From a virus, in the IMG/VR virus record IMGVR_UViG_3300032282_004073, positions 1 to 38,529 of that record: 38,529 nt of DNA. The stretch is one strand, 5' to 3'. The translations under genes were made by a program, and so were the position numbers. This document shows positions 8,428-16,664 of the stretch, piece after piece (the stretch's first letter is position 1; each line of letters starts with the position of its first letter). The notes under the pieces are model-generated. The model was not told the DNA's origin and ran no database searches. It was given only the letters and a program-made list of their open reading frames with translations.

Positions 8428-11400
8428 ACTCTTTGACCCCTACTGGGGGACCAGTTTATGTCTACAAATTTGATTACTTTCTCATCAGAAGGCTGCAAAA
8501 AGACCACTTGAAATTTGGCTGAATCGCCACTTATTTCATCGCCAAATGCACCTCTAAAATCAAAGTCTCCCGAAGTGTTTGGCGAATTGCGATCTCTAAG
8601 TATTTCAGTATATATTTTCCCCTCCCAGTTAAGAAATTGATTCATGCTTGTTTCTTGACTATTGGGGTTTAAAGTTTTGACAAAAACCCAGTCTGGCTTA
8701 TCACCTTCGACAGATAAAGTCCTATATCGTTTTACAGAACCACCATCATCGCCATGTACGAATGCACTGGACGCATCATGATAAGTTCCGTAGAACCTGA
8801 GATTTGGTGCATCTTGCGAATGGATATACATCAAGCCAGAGTTGAAACTTACTGGTCTATTATCGATGGTAGTCAACCATTCAGGTTGAAAACTATACTG
8901 AGTGATAAATTTGTTAAGGTCATTATCCCAAACCCATACAGCAGATTGACTGTTATAAGGTTTTGTAATTGACATGACAAATTCCTCCACAACACAAGAA
9001 ACCGTAGAAGCAGATGCGGTAATAATATCCAATGATGTTGTTCCAGCATTAGGATAGAATATACCCGTTAATACAGTTCCTGTTGCAGGATCTTTTACTG
9101 TAGCTGTAGTAGTAATTCGATATGCCCTAAAATGTTTGAAAGAGTATGTCAAACTACCTTTATATATTCCACTCGTCAAGGAAGTTGTTACATTGCTATT
9201 TGTATTGGAAATTGGACTATAAGTAAATTCATCTCCATTTGAAATAAAGGAAGATTTTGAAACACTAAGCAGAAAGTTTCTGTTGGTAGGATCGTAACCT
9301 CCTAAAATTCTAAATGGTTTTGACGATATATATGTTGATCTATTGTTCAATTGATATTCTGCATCTTTTGATAATCCGATAAAATATCCGTGCATTTTAC
9401 CAATCTCAGATATCGGATTTAGACCTTCTGTATCATATCTAACCCAACAAGATTTTATATGATCAAAATATGTGACTAAACCCTCCCATTGATAAGCCGA
9501 TTCTGGAAACTTAGTTCCATACCCACCCTTCAAAGGATTTATTTGACCAATAAATTCTGATGTAAGCGAAGCTGTTGCGTTGCCATTATTGTCAAACCAA
9601 TGAAGCTCCTCCAAGTATAAACTAACCGTGTCTGTTTCACCGATACCAAGAACAATAGTTCCCTGCTCCTGAACCTTAGATGCCCTAATCAACCTTGAAA
9701 TGCATGACATCTCAATGGGAAGCTGTTTGAATGATGAAGGATCAAATTCAGACATTCCGTTATATCCTGTTCCAATATTGTATACGTTAGAATATGCAAT
9801 TTCAGTTTTCTTACGAGTAATCTTGTTATAGATTTGAGTGTTTGCAGAAGATCCTATATTGTTCCAGTTTATCCAATATTTATCCAGTGGAGACATCGCC
9901 TCAACGTAGTACGGACCTGTTCTCTGCAAACAGTAACAATCTCCATTTATGTTGCCAGAAAGAACAGAATAATCGCCACTTGTAATAGAGTACATTGATC
10001 CTAGCTGATAAAATATATCTGTAGATTCTGAAAGTTTTGGAGAATATATTTCGTATATAAGGTCGGTAGCAGTTACGTTGTAAAGGTCAACAAGCACATA
10101 GTTTGCAAATACGTCTTTAACTTTGAGTGATGTTGCTGTCCCTGTAGATGGATATATCTTGCATATGTCACCAGCTTGATAGTTATATCCCAACCCCAAA
10201 GCTGACAATGGACTTATGTCAATAGCCAATGCCCAAGATGTAGAGCCAATCGTTGTGGGAGACATATCATATGAACCTGTTGTGACATCTTTTGTAGGAT
10301 ACCTAAATGCCGTAGCTTTACCCTGAACAAAAAAGTTTGTCCTTGAGTTCTTGGTCATTACAATGTTGTAGTACTTTGCCCATGATGGAACTTCACCAGT
10401 TCCCGGTGTCAATGCCCAGTTTATTGAAGTAGAAAAGCCAGATGTAGTATACGTCCTGTCCGGTATAACTGTCTCTGAACCATTATATACAACCCCACAC
10501 CTTCTGTAAGCCTCGTCATAGAATACTACCCCGAGCTTGTACGTGGATGCCGACTTAAATATCTGAGAATTTGCTATTGTCGGAGATCCGGGTACAGAGC
10601 TAACAGGAGATGACCCAACCGACCCGTACCATTGCTTAATTAACGGACCCCATGCTGATGGACCTGAAACAACATAAACAAGTGAAGCGTATGGTATCGC
10701 ACTGGTAGGGAAAGGTCCACCGTTTGTAGTGTATGGAGAATAAGAGTAGTATCCGGGTGTTCCCGATGCACTCGTAAGATCCAAATAATATCTTGTGTTG
10801 TATACGGTGTGTGAACTATCTGTCCATAAGTCTACTTTAAACCAGTTGAATGTTACAGATCCAGATGGACTAACTATGGTAACAGTAGTTGACAGGCTTG
10901 TAGTAGTTGGAGTATCATAACCATATATGTTATTGCCAAGCATTAGCCTGTCTTTGGCTATGCACATTGTTTTAGATTCTAAAGGTATCCGATCAAACTG
11001 CTTAACAGCAGTGTCAGAATCAATTATTGCTCCAGCTATGTCATTGTAGAACCTAAAGTTAATTGCCGTACCAGCGTTATGAGAAGTAAATGACGCGGAG
11101 TCTATGTCTCTATTATAAGTCTTTATGATTGAAGAAATATTGGTAATTGTGTTTTTACAAATTACTTCTATATACTGCACATCTTGCTGAATCTTTTGTG
11201 TAGTAGGTATAGTAATGGTAATGTAATTGTATGAATCTGCACTGAAGTTATAATTCATCAATGCAGACCAAGTAGATATCACACTAGTTTCTCCACCAAC
11301 GTACCTGAATCTGTATGCAAATTGGAATGCCGATTCCTTTATGAAATCTTTGAGTACAGTAGAATCTATATTTTTTGCAACTGTAAGTGGATACATCGGA

Positions 11401-11954
11401 GGGTTCCTGATCAGGGTTATTACAGACTGATTCAGTTGTGAGCTTATGTCATAAGCAGTTGCTGATGATGTATACGTATCTGATACATACGCTTTCATCC
11501 CAGACATAATGTTTATTCTCTTTGGAGGCTGACCATCCTGAACCCAGTATAGAATGTCTCCAATAACTGCACTAGAATGAATAAATGCAGATGAAGTAAA
11601 TCCAAGACCTCCAGAAACATCAGCACTCATAAGTACCTTATATGTCTTATCTATAGACTTGACATAGCAGTATATGCCGTGTGCTCCCGAAGCATTATAA
11701 TTAAACCAGATCACTCGACCTCCAGAAGAATCCTCACATGCACCTATAGTCTGATCAGAACCAGACATGGTTAGCGCATTGGTAGCTGGGTAGTTACCAT
11801 ATACAGTTGCAACCTCTCCTGCCCTACCCCTTGATTCATATGTAGGATTGTTAATAGATATGTTTAGACCGCCAATGTATTCGTTTTTTGAAACTAATAC
11901 ATCTGCGTCATCTGTATTCATGCCGTCATTAAGTATCTTTTTGGTGTAAGGCAT
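8424..11954 (-). CDS. Large tail hub / stabilization (muzzle-like) protein
   Basis: A 1176-residue beta-rich protein, abundant in Ser, Thr, Tyr and Asn. The N-terminus (KILNDGMNTDDADVLVSKNEYI, then GLNISINN) matches the opening that I recognise in the stabilization or tail-hub proteins of crAss-like and P22-like short-tailed phages, where this product caps the connector and forms the distal nozzle. Repeated motifs such as DRLMLGNNIYG and WVWDNDLNKFITQ suit a propeller or beta-sandwich fold. The start overlaps the upstream ring-protein stop by one base (TGATG) and the stop overlaps the next start (ATGA). Its position after three ring-type proteins supports the call. Confidence 0.8.
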   Translation of the reverse strand: MPYTKKILNDGMNTDDADVLVSKNEYIGGLNISINNPTYESRGRAGEVATVYGNYPATNALTMSGSDQTIGACEDSSGGRVIWFNYNASGAHGIYCYVKSIDKTYKVLMSADVSGGLGFTSSAFIHSSAVIGDILYWVQDGQPPKRINIMSGMKAYVSDTYTSSATAYDISSQLNQSVITLIRNPPMYPLTVAKNIDSTVLKDFIKESAFQFAYRFRYVGGETSVISTWSALMNYNFSADSYNYITITIPTTQKIQQDVQYIEVICKNTITNISSIIKTYNRDIDSASFTSHNAGTAINFRFYNDIAGAIIDSDTAVKQFDRIPLESKTMCIAKDRLMLGNNIYGYDTPTTTSLSTTVTIVSPSGSVTFNWFKVDLWTDSSHTVYNTRYYLDLTSASGTPGYYSYSPYTTNGGPFPTSAIPYASLVYVVSGPSAWGPLIKQWYGSVGSSPVSSVPGSPTIANSQIFKSASTYKLGVVFYDEAYRRCGVVYNGSETVIPDRTYTTSGFSTSINWALTPGTGEVPSWAKYYNIVMTKNSRTNFFVQGKATAFRYPTKDVTTGSYDMSPTTIGSTSWALAIDISPLSALGLGYNYQAGDICKIYPSTGTATSLKVKDVFANYVLVDLYNVTATDLIYEIYSPKLSESTDIFYQLGSMYSITSGDYSVLSGNINGDCYCLQRTGPYYVEAMSPLDKYWINWNNIGSSANTQIYNKITRKKTEIAYSNVYNIGTGYNGMSEFDPSSFKQLPIEMSCISRLIRASKVQEQGTIVLGIGETDTVSLYLEELHWFDNNGNATASLTSEFIGQINPLKGGYGTKFPESAYQWEGLVTYFDHIKSCWVRYDTEGLNPISEIGKMHGYFIGLSKDAEYQLNNRSTYISSKPFRILGGYDPTNRNFLLSVSKSSFISNGDEFTYSPISNTNSNVTTSLTSGIYKGSLTYSFKHFRAYRITTTATVKDPATGTVLTGIFYPNAGTTSLDIITASASTVSCVVEEFVMSITKPYNSQSAVWVWDNDLNKFITQYSFQPEWLTTIDNRPVSFNSGLMYIHSQDAPNLRFYGTYHDASSAFVHGDDGGSVKRYRTLSVEGDKPDWVFVKTLNPNSQETSMNQFLNWEGKIYTEILRDRNSPNTSGDFDFRGAFGDEISGDSAKFQVVFLQPSDEKVIKFVDINWSPSRGQRV

Positions 11955-12712
11955 CAGTTTTTAATTGTTGCAGAATACCCCCTTCTGAGGCTGCGAATTA
12001 TATCGTTAGTGTCTATCGGGTTCATACGACCCTGAAGTATATCGTACTGGCGAACAAACTCTTGTTTAGCCAGCTCTGATTCCTGCCTGTTATATGCTCT
12101 ACTATGATCCTTCATCTGCCAAATAATAAAAGACTCAATAGCCATTGCTGAATAAGGATGAACACAAGTATCTGCGCCACATGATAGTCCATCAGTAATG
12201 TAGTCCATTGTAATTTCATCCACATCAATGTTTGGATCTAATTGTATTTCGCAACGCTCCCTGATGACAATGAATGAATTTCGATAAGCTGGTGTATTAT
12301 TGAATACACGTCCCCGAAATTCTCCCTTGTCATTAAAAGCGTTAGAATACCAGAATAGCTCCCGGTCGAAAGGCAACGAATTGTTATAAACGGTCGCGTC
12401 ATCATATGGGATCTTATTACCTGAACTATCAAAATTGTTTAGTCTGTTGTATGTCTCTTTAGGTTGAAGTGGTTGTAGGTATGGACCTTTTTCAATTCCT
12501 ACACGTATATAATCTACATAGTCGCCCGGTAATGTAACCGCTCCATAAGAATTGACAGGTAATCTCACAGAAGATACATTTTGCATTACATCCATATTCA
12601 TCTCCCGAACGCACTTGATAGCATGAACCATAAAGCTCAAGTACCAATGCAAAGGGTATTCCCTTGTTGCAAGCGTTTCTCTTACTATGTTATCTAGAGA
12701 ATAAAGTTTCAT
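11954..12712 (-). CDS. Tail ring / adaptor protein (gp4- or gp11-like position)
   Basis: A 252-residue protein with a helical N-terminus (residues 1-45) and a beta-rich core containing LPGDYVDYIRVGIEKG. That phrase is typical of a structural adaptor family in crAss-like and related phages. It then has a loop-rich section with CGADTCVHPYS and a basic C-terminal helix. It probably forms one of the rings between portal and tail hub. The ATG at 12712 lies two bases past the previous stop, and the stop overlaps the tail-hub start. No catalytic motif is seen. The function is inferred from family resemblance and order. Confidence 0.75.
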   Translation of the reverse strand: MKLYSLDNIVRETLATREYPLHWYLSFMVHAIKCVREMNMDVMQNVSSVRLPVNSYGAVTLPGDYVDYIRVGIEKGPYLQPLQPKETYNRLNNFDSSGNKIPYDDATVYNNSLPFDRELFWYSNAFNDKGEFRGRVFNNTPAYRNSFIVIRERCEIQLDPNIDVDEITMDYITDGLSCGADTCVHPYSAMAIESFIIWQMKDHSRAYNRQESELAKQEFVRQYDILQGRMNPIDTNDIIRSLRRGYSATIKN

Positions 12713-12714
12713 AC

Positions 12715-13347
12715 TTAGTTATTTGAGTCGGCTATTCTGTCTTTGGGTGCTTCTCCTGCAAGAAGCTTAAACACAGTCTCTATGACTTGAGCTTGAGCGT
12801 CTGCTGAAAGCGGTAATATCGTGTAATCATCTATAGCGTCTATAGCAACACCAACCAGCCTCATTATTACTTTGCTGATATTTTTTGTTGTCATATCAGC
12901 AGTATAGTATACGTCAGATCCAAATACTTCATAACCTACGTTTGAACCAAGAACAGAAAGTGGTTTTACTATACCGTACATGGACGCAGGGATAGGAATT
13001 AATGGTGTTTCCCAACCTATAGTATCAACAGATGAAACAGTGGTTACTGGAATAATTTGAAAAACACCCATGTTGCGTGGAAGTGACATGGGTATGTAAG
13101 GAAGTGTAGACTTGCTTTTCCCTCCATTTGTTGTTACTGCAACATTAGTAAATGTGTATATAACACAGTTGTTAGGTATGGTGTCACCTTCTGGCATGTT
13201 GACCTTTAGGTGATCAATTTTAAGAACCTGACTGGATACTTGTGATACAAGAAGTTTAATTTCATTAATGTGAACTCTTGCAGATGCTCCAATGTTCTGA
13301 CCAAGCATTCTTTGAATCTGTTCACTTATTTGAAAAATTGTAGTCAT
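12715..13347 (-). CDS. Tail ring / neck protein
   Basis: A 210-residue protein with a short helical N-terminus followed by beta-rich sequence (LPYIPMSLPRNMGVFQIIPV, then IPIPASMYGIVKPL, then YEVFGSDVYYT) and a helical end with LSADAQAQVIETVFKLL. The pattern resembles the second ring-type structural protein found next to the tail hub in crAss-like phages. It is one of three consecutive 23-29 kDa genes that probably build the connector below the portal. The ATG at 13347 follows the previous stop by one base. No enzyme signature. Confidence 0.7.
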   Translation of the reverse strand: MTTIFQISEQIQRMLGQNIGASARVHINEIKLLVSQVSSQVLKIDHLKVNMPEGDTIPNNCVIYTFTNVAVTTNGGKSKSTLPYIPMSLPRNMGVFQIIPVTTVSSVDTIGWETPLIPIPASMYGIVKPLSVLGSNVGYEVFGSDVYYTADMTTKNISKVIMRLVGVAIDAIDDYTILPLSADAQAQVIETVFKLLAGEAPKDRIADSNN

Positions 13348-13348
13348 T

Positions 13349-14050
13349 TTATTCTACCTCCTTGTCTTTTTGTGAAGAATATGCTACAATATCATTACTG
13401 GACATGCTGACACCAGCATATGAAAGTGCCTTAACCAGAATGTTATTAATATCTTGCTCACCCCACTCCAGATCCTGTGAGCCAGTAGGATTGTATGTAA
13501 TAGTCCTCCCAGATTGTGTGTAATTATATATTGGTGCAAGAGGTCTTCTAAAGTAAAACACAAATCCATTTTGAGCAGTATCTGGGAAAAGTTGAATTTG
13601 CTTCCCAGAATTAATTACAGCAATTGGACCAGTAAGAGCTACCGGAACAACCTGTGACTCAAGTCTGCTTTGAAGCTCTTCTTCGTTTACAACCGACACA
13701 CCATAATTTATATTTCTTCCAAGAGTCGAATTGTATTGTGTAGTGGTCAAAGAAATAAGAAACATATAGTTTGAAGGCAATGTAACTATTCCAGACGCTG
13801 TTGTTGATGTTGTGAATGTATATTTAGACTTGAATGGAGATAAGGCATCGTTAATCCTTTGGCTTGCGCCATATCCTACAGCAGCTCTCTGAGAAACAGG
13901 ATCAAATGATCTGACGTTGCCATATAAGCTGTTGAATAGTTCCATCTGCGCCATATCAAGAAATCTACTGACTTCTGTAGGCGTAAATGAACCCTCCTGC
14001 TCTTTTCTTACGGCAAGATTAAATCTGTTATGTACCTCTTGTATGGTCAT
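13349..14050 (-). CDS. Tail ring / head-tail connector protein
   Basis: A 233-residue protein. The N-terminal helical part (MTIQEVHNRFNLAVRKEQEG, then FTPTEVSRFLDMAQMELFN) resembles the start of connector proteins in crAss-like and related phages. The middle is beta-rich (GIVTLPSNYMFLISLTTTQ). Late in the chain, QDLEWGEQDINNILVKALSYAGVSM resembles the C-terminal helix of such adaptors. It begins the ring-protein set in transcription order. The start overlaps the spanin-like gene stop as ATGA. The call rests on family resemblance and position, without an enzymatic motif. Confidence 0.72.
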   Translation of the reverse strand: MTIQEVHNRFNLAVRKEQEGSFTPTEVSRFLDMAQMELFNSLYGNVRSFDPVSQRAAVGYGASQRINDALSPFKSKYTFTTSTTASGIVTLPSNYMFLISLTTTQYNSTLGRNINYGVSVVNEEELQSRLESQVVPVALTGPIAVINSGKQIQLFPDTAQNGFVFYFRRPLAPIYNYTQSGRTITYNPTGSQDLEWGEQDINNILVKALSYAGVSMSSNDIVAYSSQKDKEVE

Positions 14051-14538
14051 TTTATAAGCATCAAAATTGGCTTTCTAAATACCCAGAGCGATAACGCCAA
14101 GGCAATTCCTATCAATAAAAACGTTTTCATCAAAAGTTTGTGTTTATATTTCTTTATCTCCTCTCTCAATATCTGATCTTCATGATGCGCTTTGTCAAGA
14201 TCTTTGAATATGGATATTAGAGAATCTTTAAGAGCTAGCTCCCGACCTCTGTCATAAACAGTTCTAGTAATAGTTTTAATATGTTTTTTAAACATGATAA
14301 TACTATCCCTAACTATTATACCGTCTGAACTATCAACGAAATCTGGACATGGTATTTTGATAAAGTCACTCTTCTCATAAACGACCGAATCCCTAACAAG
14401 CGTAGTAGTATCATTTATGCAGTCTCCATTAGCTATAACATATTGCCTAACTTCCCTGTACATTTTAGGACTGTTAAGCACCCTGTTGACTGGATTGCAT
14501 GATAAAAAAACCAATAGCATTAACAAAGTCAATCTCAT
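14047..14538 (-). CDS. Probable unimolecular spanin (lipoprotein signal plus C-terminal membrane anchor)
   Basis: A 163-residue protein with two envelope anchors. The N-terminus MRLTLLMLLVFLSC is a lipoprotein signal with the lipidated Cys at residue 14. The C-terminus has a hydrophobic segment at about 139-154 (FLLIGIALALSLWVF) followed by Arg/Lys. Between them is a periplasm-sized linker with a helical part (residues 95-135). This is the topology of unimolecular spanins such as T1 gp11, which link outer and inner membranes and disrupt the outer membrane at the end of lysis. It follows a coiled-coil membrane protein and a holin-like protein, which supports a lysis role. The start overlaps the upstream stop (ATGA). 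No sequence homology is claimed. A structural envelope-attachment role is the alternative. Confidence 0.65.
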   Translation of the reverse strand: MRLTLLMLLVFLSCNPVNRVLNSPKMYREVRQYVIANGDCINDTTTLVRDSVVYEKSDFIKIPCPDFVDSSDGIIVRDSIIMFKKHIKTITRTVYDRGRELALKDSLISIFKDLDKAHHEDQILREEIKKYKHKLLMKTFLLIGIALALSLWVFRKPILMLIK

Positions 14539-14861
14539 TTCTTCCTTTTTTCCGGCAATATTGCTTCCAGATACAACCTGTCTTTGACTTCTGGTCTTTC
14601 CTTAATTTTATCTTCTAACGCTTGTACCCTGTTATCCAAAGACTGCTCAAATTGTGTATGTGTTTCTAGCCTATCATTAATTGCTTTTATGTCTGCCTCT
14701 ATATCTGAAACTTTGTTCCATATTAAGAAACCGACTAGTGGAACGAGCAATGTGTTCAGGTATTGATGGATATTAACCTGACTTTTCACGCGCCCTAAAT
14801 TAGGAGCTTTTTCATCTATAATAGGGTTTTTTACACCATCAATTCCTGAACTATTGCTCAT
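14535..14861 (-). CDS. Small membrane protein with coiled coil, possible lysis accessory
   Basis: A 108-residue protein starting at ATG 14861; a longer frame up to 14897 would overlap the holin-like gene and is less likely. There is a soluble N-terminus (1-30), one membrane segment at about 33-48 (QYLNTLLVPLVGFLIW) and then a charged heptad-like region (50-88) that should form a coiled coil. The start is four bases past the holin-like stop and the stop overlaps the spanin-like start. The order suggests a role in lysis, perhaps like XhlA-type or inner-membrane spanin-like proteins, but the family is not recognised. Confidence 0.7.
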   Translation of the reverse strand: MSNSSGIDGVKNPIIDEKAPNLGRVKSQVNIHQYLNTLLVPLVGFLIWNKVSDIEADIKAINDRLETHTQFEQSLDNRVQALEDKIKERPEVKDRLYLEAILPEKRKK

Positions 14862-14865
14862 CACA

Positions 14866-15036
14866 TTACCTTTTAGACTTGTTGGTGAAATAACCAAAGA
14901 TTGCAGTGGCTACAGCTACTCCAACAGATACCCAGTTGATTGTTCCTCCAGTAGCAGCAGGAACAACAGCACCATTAAATGCTACCAAAATGGCGATAAT
15001 TGCACCAATAATGGTTGTGATTTTGTCCGTGTTCAT
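14866..15036 (-). CDS. Small two-helix membrane protein, candidate holin
   Basis: A 56-residue protein (MNTDKITTIIGAIIAILVAF at the start) with two hydrophobic segments at about 5-27 and 34-50, a short polar turn between them and a basic tail (TNKSKR). Size, two-helix layout and charged C-terminus are those of class II holins, which open the inner membrane to start lysis. It sits just before a coiled-coil membrane protein and a spanin-like protein. No endolysin is evident nearby, so the holin call stays an inference. The start at 15036 has an A/T-rich leader without a Shine-Dalgarno sequence. Confidence 0.68.
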   Translation of the reverse strand: MNTDKITTIIGAIIAILVAFNGAVVPAATGGTINWVSVGVAVATAIFGYFTNKSKR

Positions 15037-15046
15037 TTATTTAAAT

Positions 15047-15304
15047 TTAAGGGGTTACTAATGTTAGATTTAAAATTCCTGCTGCCCACGAATAAATAGC
15101 AGAATTAGATCCAGACCAGTTAGCGTAGTCCTGACCAGAAATTCCTAAATTACCGTTGGCAAGTTCTAAATTTGTTACATCCTCAATAAGTTGATAGTAA
15201 AACTGAGCACTATCATTAAGGTTGTCATTTACAATCTTTAGACTAAAAATTGTTGCTTGTTTCATTTGACCTGAATGCCAAATTTGTACTGGATTAATAT
15301 TCAT
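15047..15304 (-). CDS. Hypothetical 85-residue protein
   Basis: A short acidic-to-neutral protein beginning MNINPVQIWHSGQMKQATIF. It has alternating hydrophobic residues suggesting beta strands (IFSLKIVNDNL) and ends NLTLVTP. No membrane segment or enzyme motif. It lies between the methyltransferase and the holin-like gene, 11 bases from the former, in a run of same-strand genes. I do not recognise the family. Composition resembles small virion-associated proteins, but that is a guess. Confidence 0.6.
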   Translation of the reverse strand: MNINPVQIWHSGQMKQATIFSLKIVNDNLNDSAQFYYQLIEDVTNLELANGNLGISGQDYANWSGSNSAIYSWAAGILNLTLVTP

Positions 15305-15315
15305 TGTTATTGGAT

Positions 15316-15909
15316 TTATTTTTTTGTTAGATCTACAATCATGTCTGCTACTACGTTAAAATAATGGTTCACAGCAAAATTTCTTACCTCCTCACTTTTG
15401 TTTGCCCAAGTTGGATCTTGCCAACTATAAAATATATTAAACTGAAAGTCACATTTAAGATCATAGTGACCATGAGTTAACTTGTTCGCTTCCCTCCAAC
15501 TTTTATCCCAATACAAGTAAGAGTTTTCACTAATTGGTGGAAACTTGTGTGTGAAATCTTGTACCGCCCTAACTGATTTATAATAAGGATGCATTAGCCT
15601 CATTTTACCTCCCGGCTTCAAAATTCTGTAGCATTCATCCATAAACTTTGCCCTTTCAAAACCATCCAGATGTTCCGCAAAGTGAGAGCTATAAATTGAA
15701 TCCACACTTTCGTCTTTGAACGGATAAGGAAACTTTGTCAGATTATGTACGATGTCTACGCCTTCAGCTTTGACATAGTCCACTCCCTTTACCTCATCAA
15801 CTTTAACTTGCATTTGCTGTTCGAAATAGTCTGTCTGAACTTTGTTTTGCCCACATCCTAAATCAAGTCCAATCGTCTTCTCAGCGTTTTTTGCTTTTTT
15901 GTTTGCCAT
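15316..15909 (-). CDS. SAM-dependent methyltransferase (class I fold)
   Basis: A 197-residue protein with the class I methyltransferase motifs in order: the SAM-binding loop GLDLGCGQN at residues 14-22, an acidic strand around GVDIVHNL, the central DSIYSSHFAEHL, and ECYRILKPGGKMRLMHPYY, the usual post-core strand and loop of small-molecule and sugar methyltransferases. The substrate is not visible. It stands next to a glycosyltransferase and downstream of the fibre genes, so modification of a virion glycan or of a host surface sugar is a reasonable inference. The ATG at 15909 lies 19 bases past the glycosyltransferase stop. Confidence 0.88.
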   Translation of the reverse strand: MANKKAKNAEKTIGLDLGCGQNKVQTDYFEQQMQVKVDEVKGVDYVKAEGVDIVHNLTKFPYPFKDESVDSIYSSHFAEHLDGFERAKFMDECYRILKPGGKMRLMHPYYKSVRAVQDFTHKFPPISENSYLYWDKSWREANKLTHGHYDLKCDFQFNIFYSWQDPTWANKSEEVRNFAVNHYFNVVADMIVDLTKK

Positions 15910-15928
15910 TTGTTGGTTGTTTATTATT

Positions 15929-16654
15929 TTACCAAATTATTCCACTTTCAAGATCCATATGTCCTACTTGAGTCTTCGTAGTGCATCCAAACTTGTAACC
16001 TAATTTTCCTGCGTTCTCATAAAATTTCAAATCTTGAGTGTAAGCCTGTGCTCCTATTCCCGGAGTGTATTTTTGAACAGTTTCAAAAAAGGGTTTTGGC
16101 AGTTTGGGATTTTTAAATATATCTAACTTAAATACGTTAGCTCCCATCCCAAGTCCATTACACTTTGTTACCGAGTTAGGTTCTGGTTCAAACGGTATAA
16201 AATTGTAAGGCATCACATTTGGATTACCATAACACATTGGCGCACCTCCCGGACCTTTAGTATAATATATACCTCCAATAACATCAAACTTGTCCATGTC
16301 TGGATAAATTTGGAGAAGCCAATCCGGTGATACTATATTATCATGTTCAAGAGTTGCTATGTACTTAAATTTAGACAAATTTGGATCGTTCAATATCTGC
16401 TCTATGGTTTGAGTATATGCAGCACCTACTTCCATATCTGTGACAAATATTTTCAAAAACCTTTGGTTCATTGGTTGCATTATATTCATCCAATTCTGTA
16501 CTACTTTTGGATGAACTCCCTTTGAGTAACATGGTATTATCAGTATAGTTGATAAATCTTTAAATGAATTTCTTTTAATCTTATCTTCCTGTGACTGACT
16601 TTCGTTCCATCCTTTAAAATTTTCAATAATAATTTGCGGTTTCAATTCTGACAT
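15929..16654 (-). CDS. Glycosyltransferase, GT-A (family 2-like)
   Basis: A 241-residue protein. The core has STILIIPCYSKGVHPKVVQNW (nucleotide-sugar binding strand, residues about 35-55), EHDNIVSPDWLLQIY (the acidic DxD-like metal site, about 102-116), then GGIYYTKGPGGAPMCYG and a C-terminal TQDLKFYENAGKLGYKFG. This is the pattern of GT-A glycosyltransferases that phages encode near tail genes. Substrate unknown. It pairs with the adjacent methyltransferase (19-base gap), and the two probably act on the same target, possibly the fibre proteins encoded upstream. Confidence 0.82.
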   Translation of the reverse strand: MSELKPQIIIENFKGWNESQSQEDKIKRNSFKDLSTILIIPCYSKGVHPKVVQNWMNIMQPMNQRFLKIFVTDMEVGAAYTQTIEQILNDPNLSKFKYIATLEHDNIVSPDWLLQIYPDMDKFDVIGGIYYTKGPGGAPMCYGNPNVMPYNFIPFEPEPNSVTKCNGLGMGANVFKLDIFKNPKLPKPFFETVQKYTPGIGAQAYTQDLKFYENAGKLGYKFGCTTKTQVGHMDLESGIIW

Positions 16655-16664
16655 AAAGTTGGTT

